Virus record (IMG/VR): IMGVR_UViG_3300044643_000612
Location: 1 to 64,000 of that record
Reading direction: 5' to 3' (one strand)
Source of the DNA: a virus
Length of the DNA: 64,000 bases
Shown: positions 51,157 through 57,404 of the stretch, one piece after another
Layout: each line of letters opens with the position of its first letter
Numbering within the stretch: position 1 is the first letter of the stretch
Translations under genes and position numbers: made by a program
The notes under the pieces: generated by a model
Told to the model about the DNA's origin: nothing
Seen by the model: only the letters and a program-made list of their open reading frames with translations
The model's database searches: none

Positions 51157-51233
51157 CTGCGGTTCCCTAGTGAGATGATGAGCATGAGGATGGTGGCGAG
51201 GATCCAGAAGGTAGAGCGAAGGGCGGCGATCAT
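51153..51233 (-). CDS. Tiny single-span membrane peptide (26 aa)
   Basis: ATG 51233 to TGA 51153 encodes MIAALRSTFWILATILMLII..., essentially one transmembrane helix with basic ends. Both ends use ATGA overlaps with neighbouring genes, which is strong support for such a short frame in a coupled operon. Function unknown. Confidence 0.5.
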   Translation of the reverse strand: MIAALRSTFWILATILMLIISLGNRR

Positions 51234-51451
51234 CGGCCCGCCCCCTTCATGTCCTCAAGGGCGCGCGAGATGGCGTCCAGCAAGTCTGCGTTGGTCATCT
51301 CGTTGAGGGTGTCCAGCGAGTATCCCATGGCGAGACGGGCGGGGTGCTGGGTCGCCACCACTACCAACGGGAGGTGGGACCGCATAAGCCGCGCCATGAC
51401 GAAGTCGTCCAGCGTGACAGGCGGGTAGCCCAAAGCGTCTTCAAGTGTCAT
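51230..51451 (-). CDS. Hypothetical protein (73 aa)
   Basis: A start MTLEDALGYPPVTLDDFVMARLMRSHLPLVVV and a helical acidic C-terminus (DADLLDAISRALEDMKGAG-like). Coupled by overlaps at both ends. Not recognised. Confidence 0.55.
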   Translation of the reverse strand: MTLEDALGYPPVTLDDFVMARLMRSHLPLVVVATQHPARLAMGYSLDTLNEMTNADLLDAISRALEDMKGAGR

Positions 51452-51648
51452 TGCGTCCCTCGCATGTTGCGGTGGGCTTCCAGCGTCCGGCGGGCGAACG
51501 AGGCAAGCACGGTGTCAGGTAGGGCATCGGCCAGGGTGTAGAGGCTGGCAGACAGTCCGCGCCCGATGTCGCCGAACGTCTCGGCCTCCTCGATAGCGTG
51601 GATCAGGTCGGCCCGGGCAGGGATGCGCGGGGGTGGGTGGAGCATCAT
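51448..51648 (-). CDS. Hypothetical protein (66 aa)
   Basis: Two adjacent ATGs (51648, 51645) overlap the pentapeptide gene's stop. The product reads LIHAIEEAETFGDIGRGLSASLYTLADALPDTVLASFARRTLE, all helical. No family known to me. Confidence 0.55.
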   Translation of the reverse strand: MMLHPPPRIPARADLIHAIEEAETFGDIGRGLSASLYTLADALPDTVLASFARRTLEAHRNMRGTQ

Positions 51649-52346
51649 GCGCCCGCCCTCCGCTCGAAGAACTCCAGAATGTCCAGCGTCTCGCGGGCAT
51701 TAACTGTGCCGGGGTATTCGGCGGCGACGTGGGCGCGATATTCGGGGATCGTCAACCAACGACAACCGGCCATGATCTTGTGCGAGCCGTCCGTCAGTCG
51801 GAACAGGTGGAAGGTGTATCCGTCCATGCGCTCGGCGGCGGCGATAAGAGTGGCAAGAGTGTCCTCTTCGTATTTGGCATCGCGCAGGTTGGCATCGCGC
51901 AGGTTGGCACCGCGCAGGTTGGCACGGCTCAGGTAGGCACCGCGCAGGTCGGCACCGCTCAGGTCGGCACCGCGCAGGTCGGCACCGCTCAGGTTGGCAC
52001 CGCTCAGGTCGGCACCGCTCAGGTTGGCACCGCGCAGGTAGGCACCGCGCAGGTCGGCACCGCGCAGGTCGGCACCGCGCAGGTAGGCACCGCTCAGGTC
52101 GGCACCGCGCAGGTCGGCACCGCTCAGGTCGGCACCGCTCAGGTTGGCACCGCGCAGGTTGGCACCGCGCAGGTCGGCACCGCGCAGGTAGGCACCGCTC
52201 AGGTCGGCACCGCGCAGGTCGGCACCGCTCAGGTCGGCACCGCTCAGGTAGGCACCGCGCAGGTTGGCACGGCTCAGGTAGGCACCGCGCAGGGTTCCGC
52301 CGTTCGCCCATGCGACGGCGGCGAGGTAGGTTATGTGCTTGTTCAC
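51645..52346 (-). CDS. Pentapeptide repeat protein
   Basis: GTG 52346, after GGAGG and overlapping the previous stop, gives 233 residues. From about residue 17 to 150 the protein is an uninterrupted series of A(D/N/Y)L(S/R)(G/R) pentapeptides, which folds as a right-handed four-sided beta helix. The C-terminal ~80 residues (YEEDTLATLIAAAERMDGYTFHLF...EYRAHVAAEY...REFFERRAGA-like) are non-repeated. Some relatives (Qnr, MfpA) mimic DNA and bind gyrase; whether this one does is unknown. Confidence 0.85.
   Translation of the reverse strand: MNKHITYLAAVAWANGGTLRGAYLSRANLRGAYLSGADLSGADLRGADLSGAYLRGADLRGANLRGANLSGADLSGADLRGADLSGAYLRGADLRGADLRGAYLRGANLSGADLSGANLSGADLRGADLSGADLRGAYLSRANLRGANLRDANLRDAKYEEDTLATLIAAAERMDGYTFHLFRLTDGSHKIMAGCRWLTIPEYRAHVAAEYPGTVNARETLDILEFFERRAGA
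51883..52296. repeat. 15-base tandem repeat array inside the pentapeptide gene
   Basis: About 27 copies of a 15-base unit of the type GGCACCGC(G/T)CAGGT(C/T/A) vary at only two or three positions. Because 15 is a multiple of 3 and the unit lacks stops, other frames on both strands are also open; they are by-products. Confidence 0.92.
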
Positions 52347-52450
52347 AGCGCACCTCCGATAGCGGCTAGGGCAATCAGCAGCCATGCCAGCGCGGTGAAC
52401 GCGGCGGCGGTTAGGATGGCCTCTGCGGCGAGGCGGATGAGGCGGGTCAT
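52343..52450 (-). CDS. Small single-span membrane peptide (35 aa)
   Basis: ATG 52450 to the TGA overlapping the pentapeptide start. The sequence MTRLIRLAAEAILTAAAFTALAWLLIALAA... is one long hydrophobic helix with a basic N-terminus. Overlaps at both ends (ATGA, GTGA) support translation. Confidence 0.52.
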   Translation of the reverse strand: MTRLIRLAAEAILTAAAFTALAWLLIALAAIGGAL

Positions 52451-52704
52451 TGGGCGTTCTCCTTGTCGGTGGCCAAGGTCGGGATGGGGAACCAGCGAGT
52501 AGGTTCGGGGTTGGTTTCGGAGCAACATCCGCAGCCGTGAGACGGGAGGACGGCGGGATCCCAATCTTCCCACTTATCGGACGGTCGCCCGCGCCAGTCG
52601 GTCACGCGGCGGACTTGGATCCACTGCCCATCAACCTCGGCGATAACGGCGCTTAGGTCCGGAGGAGGGGGCCAGTCGGCTACGGTCGCGTGATACTCGG
52701 TCAT
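52447..52704 (-). CDS. Hypothetical protein (85 aa)
   Basis: The product has DGQWIQVRRVTDWRGRPSDKWEDWDPAVLPSHGCGCCSETNPEPTRWFPI, with a Cys-Gly-Cys-Cys cluster. Overlapping ATGA junctions on both sides. Function unknown. Confidence 0.56.
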   Translation of the reverse strand: MTEYHATVADWPPPPDLSAVIAEVDGQWIQVRRVTDWRGRPSDKWEDWDPAVLPSHGCGCCSETNPEPTRWFPIPTLATDKENAQ

Positions 52705-53078
52705 CGGTCGTTCTCCTGCGCCATGACTTCATCGGGGGCGGCCTCGGCGTATCCGAGCCACTGGAAGCTGTTGTTCACGACCTTGCTGAAGATAGCCGCC
52801 TCGCCGTCGGCACGGTTGTGTGCGAAGGCGTGCGGGGCGGCGGTCACCTCCCCGGGCGGCGAGGCGAGCGGGATCAGGGACGATAGTGCGCCGCTGCCGC
52901 CGGGCTGGCCGACGCGCAGGACGTAAAGCCGTTCACGGACGCGCGGATCCCGATAGCTTTTTATCTCATACCGCCGGCCACCATGCGTCAGGATCAGGCG
53001 GGCGGCGTCCCGCTCGGACAGGCCGGAAGCAAGCACGGTGTCGCCGTGCAGGACGGTGAAGGTCTCGGCGCGGGTCAC
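52701..53078 (-). CDS. Hypothetical protein, paralogue of the next upstream gene (125 aa)
   Basis: The N-terminal module TFTVLHGDTVLASGLSERDAARLILTHGGRRYEIKSY matches the module at the start of the 53075-53413 product (L.E.EAA.EILTH....YEIR). A C-terminal part differs. The pair suggests duplication of a small domain whose role is unknown. Confidence 0.6.
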   Translation of the reverse strand: MTRAETFTVLHGDTVLASGLSERDAARLILTHGGRRYEIKSYRDPRVRERLYVLRVGQPGGSGALSSLIPLASPPGEVTAAPHAFAHNRADGEAAIFSKVVNNSFQWLGYAEAAPDEVMAQENDR

Positions 53079-53413
53079 TCTACACCCTCCGCAGCAAGCC
53101 GGGCCTGCATCTCATCCCAATCAGCTTGTGGGATGGCCTCGGCGGTCCAGCCTAACGAGGTGTCAGCGATACGGACAACCTCGGCCAAGATTTCGACCTC
53201 GGCGGCGTCTTGTTCGGCCTCCCACGACGCAACCAGCCAAAGGCTGAAGGCGCCGTTTAGCGACTTGCCCCAAAGAGACCAACCCGCGTTGACAGGGTGT
53301 TTGCGAATCTCATACTGCGCACTGTCGTGCGTCAGGATCTCGTGGGCGGCCTCGGCCTCGGTCAAGCCCTCGGCGATGGGCTCGCCGGATCGGTCAACGA
53401 CTACGTAAAGCAT
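53075..53413 (-). CDS. Hypothetical protein, paralogous module (112 aa)
   Basis: ATG 53413 follows AGGAG and the leader hairpin at 53435. The N-terminus LYVVVDRSGEPIAEGLTEAEAAHEILTHDSAQYEIRKH is the partner of the next gene's module. The C-terminus reads LGWTAEAIPQADWDEMQARL. It begins a leftward transcript with its own promoter. Confidence 0.6.
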   Translation of the reverse strand: MLYVVVDRSGEPIAEGLTEAEAAHEILTHDSAQYEIRKHPVNAGWSLWGKSLNGAFSLWLVASWEAEQDAAEVEILAEVVRIADTSLGWTAEAIPQADWDEMQARLAAEGVE

Positions 53414-53434
53414 AATGCGGTGTCTCCTGTGAGC

Positions 53435-53449
53435 GGGCCAGGCTGGCCC
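53435..53449 (-). promoter_or_regulatory. GGCC-N5-GGCC leader hairpin (copy b)
   Basis: GGGCCAGGCTGGCCC lies 21 bases upstream of the start at 53413. It is identical to copy c at 54814. Confidence 0.6.
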
Positions 53450-53499
53450 TCCTACTGCCTCCGGCCCGCTACGCCGGAGCGCGCGGGCCTGCTGTGGCA

Positions 53500-53529
53500 A
53501 GTAAAGGCTGAACTTGTGGCGGCTGTCAA
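53500..53529 (-). promoter_or_regulatory. Leftward promoter before 53413
   Basis: TTGACA and TTTACT are separated by 18 bases on the - strand. A CTCCGG.../...CCGGAG hairpin and the leader hairpin follow before the start at 53413. The same TTGACA-x-CCGCCAC beginning recurs at 54867. Confidence 0.5.
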
Positions 53530-53900
53530 TCGGTAGCTGTGCGGGCTCGCCTGACGGCGGCGTGGGCGGCGTCCCATGCCTCGGACGCCTTGCGCGAGCG
53601 CGGCGGCTCCATAGTGTCAAGAAGATGCTTCAGGGCAGCGAGCGTGCTCGGGGCCTCTGCGATCAGGCGGGCGTCAGCTTCCGCATAGACGTTGCCGATA
53701 TGGCGGGGCGCATGTGCCGGGAGCGTCTCGCTGACGGGCGCTCCGATCATGAAGCCGAGCCACGGCGCATCGTTGCGGGTTGCAACCCAAGGGCCGGGCG
53801 TGTGTCGTGTGGCGAGTGTCAACCTGTGCGGGCCGGGGGTGTCTGCCTCGGCAGCGTTGCACAAATCCACGTCCGCGAAGTGGCCGTAACCGTAAGGCAT
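53526..53900 (-). CDS. HTPGPW-family phage protein (124 aa)
   Basis: The core RHTPGPWVATRNDAPWLGFMIGAP...GNVYAEADARLIAEAPSTLAALKHLLD is a very common small phage protein family (HTPGPW...ADA.LIAAAP...AL). A shorter relative lies at 54864-55115. Biochemical function has not been established. Confidence 0.7.
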   Translation of the reverse strand: MPYGYGHFADVDLCNAAEADTPGPHRLTLATRHTPGPWVATRNDAPWLGFMIGAPVSETLPAHAPRHIGNVYAEADARLIAEAPSTLAALKHLLDTMEPPRSRKASEAWDAAHAAVRRARTATD

Positions 53901-53905
53901 GGCGA

Positions 53906-54145
53906 TCAGGTCCTTTCGATCAGGTCAAAGCGGGCGGTCTTGCCGGAGGGGGAGAATCCCCAATCTTGAATCCGCGGGTTCTGGTAGCCCATGCGACGGG
54001 CCAAGGCGCGCACGGCGCCGGCGTGCCCCTCCTCCGCCGGGCAGATTGCCGACGGGCCGGAAACGTGGCGCGCTCGATACGTGCCGGCGCCCCATTGGCT
54101 AGCGGGCCGGTCGCGGCATACGGTGACGTTGTAGCCGTAGGTCAT
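53906..54145 (-). CDS. Hypothetical protein (79 aa)
   Basis: ATG 54145 is preferred over GTG 54154 because GGGGAG lies eight bases before it. The product TYGYNVTVCRDRPASQWGAGTYRARHVSG...AVRALARRMGYQNPRIQDWGFSPSGKTARFDLIERT is a small mixed alpha/beta protein. Not recognised. Confidence 0.55.
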   Translation of the reverse strand: MTYGYNVTVCRDRPASQWGAGTYRARHVSGPSAICPAEEGHAGAVRALARRMGYQNPRIQDWGFSPSGKTARFDLIERT

Positions 54146-54150
54146 AGCGG

Positions 54151-54540
54151 TCACTCCCCGTAGTAAAACTGTTGCGCGAAGGTAAGGACGTCTTCCCGCT
54201 CCTCATCGGTGAGCGCATACGGGGTCCAGGGCGTGCCCCAATCCTGATACTCAAGCCGGGCGGTGTCGGGCTGGGCGTCGCCGTCCAGGTCGCCTGTGAT
54301 GCGGACAGAGGGGCCGCCGAATGACAGGAGGATCTGATATTCAACCGACACGGCAACCCGAACGGGATCATGCCAGCTTGAGCGGACTTCGACCGAGAGG
54401 GGCGCTTCGTAAATGGCCTGTGCGGCGGCGTCGATATCGTCGTCTTCGACGGCGGCGCGATCGTTGGCGACAAGTTCGCGGATGGTCTCAAGCCAGGCGG
54501 TTGCGGCGTCGCGCCCGTGGTTGTCAGGGGTGGCGGTCAT
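54151..54540 (-). CDS. Hypothetical acidic protein (129 aa)
   Basis: ATG 54540 follows AGGAGAAACCCTC, a leader shared with the genes at 54793 and 55451. The product has AATAWLETIRELVANDRAAVEDDDIDAAAQAIYEAPLSVEVRSSWHDP and a C-terminal TDEEREDVLTFAQQFYYGE. A related ITETARAIYFE...EVRS pattern occurs in the 55480-55812 product. Function unknown. Confidence 0.58.
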   Translation of the reverse strand: MTATPDNHGRDAATAWLETIRELVANDRAAVEDDDIDAAAQAIYEAPLSVEVRSSWHDPVRVAVSVEYQILLSFGGPSVRITGDLDGDAQPDTARLEYQDWGTPWTPYALTDEEREDVLTFAQQFYYGE

Positions 54541-54598
54541 GAGGGTTTCTCCTGTGAGGGGGTGGCCCGGCGACCTCGCGCCGCCGGGCCGGGGGTTG

Positions 54599-54793
54599 TC
54601 AGACGTTGACGGGAGCCGCCTCTTTCGTGAGGCTTTCGGCGTGCTTCCAAGCCTTGCCGCCGGCAAGGGGGCCGTCCAGTTGGCGAAGATAGACGACGCG
54701 CCCGCTATTCGGGCCGATTCCGGTGACGGTGGCGCGGCGCGTAATGCCGTAATCTTCGTAGGTCACGCGGTCGCCGGGCTTGAAGTCAGACAT
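54599..54793 (-). CDS. Small SH3-like/KOW-type protein (64 aa)
   Basis: The sequence FKPGDRVTYEDYGITRRATVTGIGPNSGRVVYLRQLDGPLAGGKAWKHAESL looks like a small beta barrel of the kind found in nucleic-acid or protein binding SH3/KOW domains. ATG 54793 follows AGGAGAAACCCTC. Role unknown. Confidence 0.58.
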   Translation of the reverse strand: MSDFKPGDRVTYEDYGITRRATVTGIGPNSGRVVYLRQLDGPLAGGKAWKHAESLTKEAAPVNV

Positions 54794-54813
54794 GAGGGTT
54801 TCTCCTGTAGCGC

Positions 54814-54828
54814 GGGCCAGGCTGGCCC
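54814..54828 (-). promoter_or_regulatory. GGCC-N5-GGCC leader hairpin (copy c)
   Basis: GGGCCAGGCTGGCCC is 20 bases before the start at 54793. A TTGACA element lies upstream at 54867-54862, but no good -10 sits at the right distance. Confidence 0.58.
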
Positions 54829-54863
54829 TAGGGTTAAAGCGGTAACTTGTATGGTGGCGGGTG

Positions 54864-55115
54864 TCAATCGCCGGTCGCCTTGGCGATGGCGGCGCGTGCG
54901 ATAGCGAGCGCGGCGGCGGTTTGCCCGTAATCGAGCTGTTGCTCGATTCGCTCCAGGGCCGCCAGCATGTCCGGCGCGGCGGCGATCAGGTAAGCGTTGT
55001 GCGCGTCTGTATCCGCAACGAACGCGCCATGCTCGTTAACGATCAGGGGTTGCTTGCTGTAGATCGTAGTCTGGATTCGCCAAGGCCCCGGCGTGTGCTG
55101 GTGCGATGCAATCAT
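54864..55115 (-). CDS. HTPGPW-family phage protein, short form (83 aa)
   Basis: HQHTPGPWRIQTTIYSKQPLIVNEHGAFVADTDAHNAYLIAAAPDMLAALERIEQQL contains the whole family signature also seen in the 53526-53900 product. The C-terminus is a short Ala-rich helix. Function unestablished. Confidence 0.7.
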   Translation of the reverse strand: MIASHQHTPGPWRIQTTIYSKQPLIVNEHGAFVADTDAHNAYLIAAAPDMLAALERIEQQLDYGQTAAALAIARAAIAKATGD

Positions 55116-55139
55116 TGGTCAATTTCCTGTAGCTAGGCG

Positions 55140-55152
55140 GGCCAGGGTGGCC
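55140..55152 (-). promoter_or_regulatory. GGCC-N5-GGCC leader hairpin (copy d)
   Basis: GGCC-agggt-GGCC lies 24 bases before the start at 55115. A second hairpin (GCCTCCG / CGGAGGC) lies just upstream of it at about 55167-55194, in the gap after the 55227 stop. Confidence 0.5.
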
Positions 55153-55226
55153 AGCCTTCACGCCGGCGGCCTCCGCACGCTAGGCGCCGGAGGCTTTCGG
55201 GCGGGTTGTCCGCGATGGGGGCGGGG

Positions 55227-55451
55227 TTAGTCGAGGATCCCGCGCATAGCCTCGCGAATGCAGGTCAGGTTGTAGCGGGCGCCGTCGGGGGTCCGCTCGC
55301 CGGCAAGGGCGATTGCGAGGCGGGCGGCGCCGCGTTGGGCGCCGTGCTCGCGGGCGAGGTCGCGCGCCCACTGATACAAGCCTTCGTCATTGTTGAGCCA
55401 GAGCGACACGTTCCAAGCGTTCCAGCTACGGTGGCCTTGATATGCGGGCAT
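55227..55451 (-). CDS. NR/NAWNVSLW-type small phage protein (74 aa)
   Basis: ATG 55451 gives PAYQGHRSWNAWNVSLWLNNDEGLYQWARDLAREHG...GARYNLTCIREAMRGILD. The phrase (A)TWNV(S/A)LW(I/L)NNDE.LY is the hallmark of a widespread small phage protein family (I recall DUF7249). Function not known. Confidence 0.68.
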   Translation of the reverse strand: MPAYQGHRSWNAWNVSLWLNNDEGLYQWARDLAREHGAQRGAARLAIALAGERTPDGARYNLTCIREAMRGILD

Positions 55452-55479
55452 AGGGGTTTCTCCTGTGAGGGGTTGGGGG

Positions 55480-55812
55480 TCAGTCGGCGTCGCGCTCTTG
55501 GGCATAGCCGTTTGCGGCATCCCAAATCAGGTACATTTCGGCGTGTTCGACGTCGCGAAACTCTGTCTCGAAATAGATAGCGCGCGCCGTCTCGGTAATC
55601 TCGTCATCCGTTGCTAGGCGGTTCTCATACTCGCCGGCGGCGTTGCGCGCGACAATGCGAAACTCGGGGCGCAGGTGGCGCCGGACATACTCGCAAGCGG
55701 GCTCACAGTCGCCGGAGCGCGTGCAATCGAGAACGTCGGGGGCGATATCCTCCGGCACGTCGCAGAAGCTGGCGCGCGGCTCGCGGGGGCAGATTTCGAT
55801 AATGAGGGGCAT
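55480..55812 (-). CDS. Hypothetical protein (110 aa)
   Basis: The first gene of the leftward accessory operon. The sequence MPLIIEICPREPRASFCDVPEDIAPDVLDCTRSGDCEPACEYVRRHLRP contains four Cys that could bind metal; the C-terminus DEITETARAIYFETEFRDVEHAEMYLIWDAANGYAQERDAD is acidic and helical. GGAGA precedes ATG 55812. Not recognised. Confidence 0.6.
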   Translation of the reverse strand: MPLIIEICPREPRASFCDVPEDIAPDVLDCTRSGDCEPACEYVRRHLRPEFRIVARNAAGEYENRLATDDEITETARAIYFETEFRDVEHAEMYLIWDAANGYAQERDAD

Positions 55813-55837
55813 GTTGCCGGTCTCCAGGACGGGGGCG

Positions 55838-55851
55838 GGCCGCTATTGGCC
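55838..55851 (-). promoter_or_regulatory. GGCC-N6-GGCC leader hairpin (copy e)
   Basis: The stem extends to GCGGGCC / GGCCCGC (55835-55854), 25 bases before the start at 55812 and about 20 bases after the -10 of the promoter at 55873, so it would be the 5' end of the mRNA. Confidence 0.58.
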
Positions 55852-55872
55852 CGCGCTCCCCGTCTGAATCGA

Positions 55873-55901
55873 TATATAAGGGAAGGCTAAAAAGTGGTCA
55901 A
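55873..55901 (-). promoter_or_regulatory. Strong leftward early promoter
   Basis: On the - strand TTGACC and TATATA are separated by exactly 17 bases, in a notably AT-rich patch. It is the best leftward promoter in the window and would drive the accessory operon starting at 55812. Confidence 0.8.
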
Positions 55902-56030
55902 GCGTTCAATTGCACCTTTTACGAGTTAAAGCGGATTGTTATCCTTCGCAACGTGCAACGCGACGCATCATGATGCATCGTGTTGCATGTGTTGCAGCGC
56001 CCCTGAAATGCAGCACCACATGCAACACGA

Positions 56031-56061
56031 GGGGGGCCCTATACGTAGTATAGGCCCCTCC
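56031..56061. repeat. Large inverted repeat in the control region
   Basis: The 7-bp arms CCTATAC / GTATAGG around GTA extend, after one mismatch, by six more pairs (GGGGGG with CCCTCC, including one G-T). A 14-position stem of this size in a gene-free control region suggests a protein-binding palindrome or transcription terminator between divergent units. Confidence 0.7.
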
Positions 56062-56090
56062 GTGATGCGTGATGCATTTGGCGCTGCGTC

Positions 56091-56114
56091 GCGTTGCACG
56101 CTGCGTTGCACGCT
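56091..56114. repeat. Two tandem copies of GCGTTGCACGCT
   Basis: The 12-base unit is repeated exactly, followed by GC. Each copy contains GTTGCA, the word scattered in the preceding 140 bases, so the pair may be iteron-like binding sites. Confidence 0.75.
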
Positions 56115-56250
56115 GCAAAGCCTTTAACTGTCTGTTAGTAGGCGCTGAGACGGTGGCCAGGATGGCGGTTAGTCGGAGGCTGTTAGGTCCGGTTAGCCTT
56201 CTATCGGATAGCAGGTCGCGGCGCCCTTCGCACATATAGGCGCCCGCGCA

Positions 56251-56279
56251 TTGACGCCAGGCCGGTCGGCGGGTATAAC
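56251..56279 (+). promoter_or_regulatory. Strong rightward promoter before terS
   Basis: TTGACG and TATAAC are spaced by exactly 17 bases and lie 32 bases before the start of the small terminase gene. It allows independent expression of terS away from the terL operon. Confidence 0.8.
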
Positions 56280-56310
56280 ACTCGGCTGTAATCCGAAAGG
56301 GATTTGACGC

Positions 56311-56808
56311 ATGGCAGTCAACGGCGTTGGGCGCCCGCACTCGTTTCGGGTGGAAGTTGGCGACGCGATTTGTGAGCGGCTGGTTAATGGCGAGTCGCTA
56401 AGGGCGATTTGCCGGGATCCTGAAATGCCGACCGTTGGCGTTGTGCTAAGGTGGGTAGCTGAGGGGGACGTCCCGGCGGATGAAAGCGGGAAGGGGCTGA
56501 GCGATGCACATACCGCTCTCCGCCGATTCCGCGAACAATACCTGCGCGCTCGCCAGGAACAGGCCGACGTGTTGGCGGATGAGATTATCGACATTGCCGA
56601 TCGCGCCACGGATCCGCAGCTTGCCCGCCTCCAAATCGATTCTCGCAAGTGGTATGCCGGCAAGGTGCGTCCGAAGGTCTATGGCGAGGGCATTGCGCTA
56701 AGGCATACTGGCGCCGACGGATCCGGCGCCGTCCAGGTCGACGTCAACGCCAAATCGGCCCTTGTCGACGGGATCCTAGACGCCATGAAAAAGGCGCCCG
56801 GCGGTTAA
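56311..56808 (+). CDS. terS: Terminase small subunit
   Basis: The 165-residue protein reads GRPHSFRVEVGDAICERLVNGESLRAICRDPEMPTVGVVLRWV (HTH of Sf6/phage TerS), then FREQYLRARQEQADVLADEIIDIADRATDPQLARLQIDSRKWYAGKVRPKVYGEGIALRHTG, the standard TerS oligomerisation part. It recognises packaging sites and feeds DNA to TerL. It is remote from terL here and stands alone on the + strand within leftward accessory genes. A terminator stem contains its stop codon. Confidence 0.87.
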   Translation: MAVNGVGRPHSFRVEVGDAICERLVNGESLRAICRDPEMPTVGVVLRWVAEGDVPADESGKGLSDAHTALRRFREQYLRARQEQADVLADEIIDIADRATDPQLARLQIDSRKWYAGKVRPKVYGEGIALRHTGADGSGAVQVDVNAKSALVDGILDAMKKAPGG

Positions 56809-56818
56809 GCCGGGCGCC
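56793..56818 (-). terminator. Terminator for the leftward gene, overlapping the terS stop
   Basis: A 10-bp perfect stem GGCGCCCGGC / GCCGGGCGCC encloses a 6-base loop containing the TAA of terS. On the - strand it is followed by TTTTT, so it is a canonical terminator for the 56851-57300 transcript. It may also stop rightward terS transcripts, with a weaker tail. Confidence 0.82.
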
Positions 56819-56850
56819 CCTTGGCGCGACCTGCTAGGCCAGGCTAGGCC

Positions 56851-57300
56851 CTAGTCTTCGTCGCCGGCCCGGTAGTCCCGCTCCCTCTCGGCGGCATACT
56901 CCGCCGCACAATGCGCGGCGCTGGCGGCGCTTTCCGCGTCGGGATAGACCTCCGGCTCCAATGTCCCGCACATGTTCGCCCCCATGGTCCATCCCGCGAG
57001 GAAGCCGCGGCCAGATGGAAGCCGCGCGATAATCGGCTCTAACGTCGTGTCTTGGTAGTCGTCGGCATAGTAGCCAGACACATAGCGGCGCCGGTCCTGT
57101 ATGTGGTCGTTCGCGTCTTCGAGTCGCAGGGCAAGGGAAGAGCCGCGAGGATCCATCGTCAGGGCGTGCGCGCCGCTATAGAAGCCGCGGCCCTTGCCCG
57201 GCGCTGACGGGCGCCACCTGTAGGGTCCAACATAGCGCCGCGCCGTTTTGCGGTCCGCAAGCGGGCGCCCGTAGTCTAGCAAGGTGATTGTGTCGAACAT
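56851..57300 (-). CDS. Conserved phage hypothetical protein (149 aa)
   Basis: FDTITLLDYGRPLADRKTARRYVG...AHALTMDPRGSSLALRLEDANDHIQ...PIIARLPSGRGFLAGWTMGANMCGTLEPEVYPDAESAASAAHCAAEYAAERERDY. The phrase (L)AGWTMG.(N)M..TL...(V)Y.D...AA..AD..AE..AE.ER(D/E)Y is familiar from many phages; no function is known. GGAGAC precedes ATG 57300. Confidence 0.65.
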   Translation of the reverse strand: MFDTITLLDYGRPLADRKTARRYVGPYRWRPSAPGKGRGFYSGAHALTMDPRGSSLALRLEDANDHIQDRRRYVSGYYADDYQDTTLEPIIARLPSGRGFLAGWTMGANMCGTLEPEVYPDAESAASAAHCAAEYAAERERDYRAGDED

Positions 57301-57321
57301 GCTCTGTCTCCAATGTAGCTA

Positions 57322-57334
57322 GGCCACGTCGGCC
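57322..57334 (-). promoter_or_regulatory. GGCC-N5-GGCC leader hairpin (copy f)
   Basis: GGCC-acgtc-GGCC, 21 bases before the start at 57300. The block CTAGGCCACGTCGGCCCTAC is identical to copy g at 57953. Confidence 0.6.
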
Positions 57335-57404
57335 CTACGCCAAAGGGACCGCACGCGCGTGGCGCCGGTCCCGATAGGCGGTCTGCCCGCTATGTGCGGC
57401 GCTG

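Larger units (their letters stand above)
55906..56250. other. Intergenic control region rich in GTTGCA/TGCAAC and a large palindrome
   Basis: No credible gene. Between about 55950 and 56120 there are many copies of (G)TTGCA / TGCAA(C) and (G)ATGCAT/TGATGC words in both orientations. A hairpin at 56031-56061 (CCTATAC-GTA-GTATAGG extended by a GGGG/CCCC arm) lies in the centre and a 12-base unit GCGTTGCACGCT is tandemly repeated at 56091-56114. The layout, between divergent promoters, suits an operator cluster or a replication origin. Confidence 0.6.

Noticed and set aside
51883-52296. CRISPR array
   Set aside because: Repeats are 15 bases, contiguous, without unique spacers and in frame with a pentapeptide protein; there are no cas genes. 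DUF2800 is Cas4-like only in fold.
51633-52502. + strand open frame with VGTAQ repeats and a second - strand frame with PARCRPERC repeats
   Set aside because: Both arise because the 15-base pentapeptide units keep every frame open. Only the A(D/N)LxG frame has a ribosome site, coupled start and a non-repeated C-terminal domain.
55939-56340. - strand open frame across the terS control region
   Set aside because: It overlaps the strong terS promoter, the palindrome and the tandem repeat, has no ribosome site and no similarity to a known protein.
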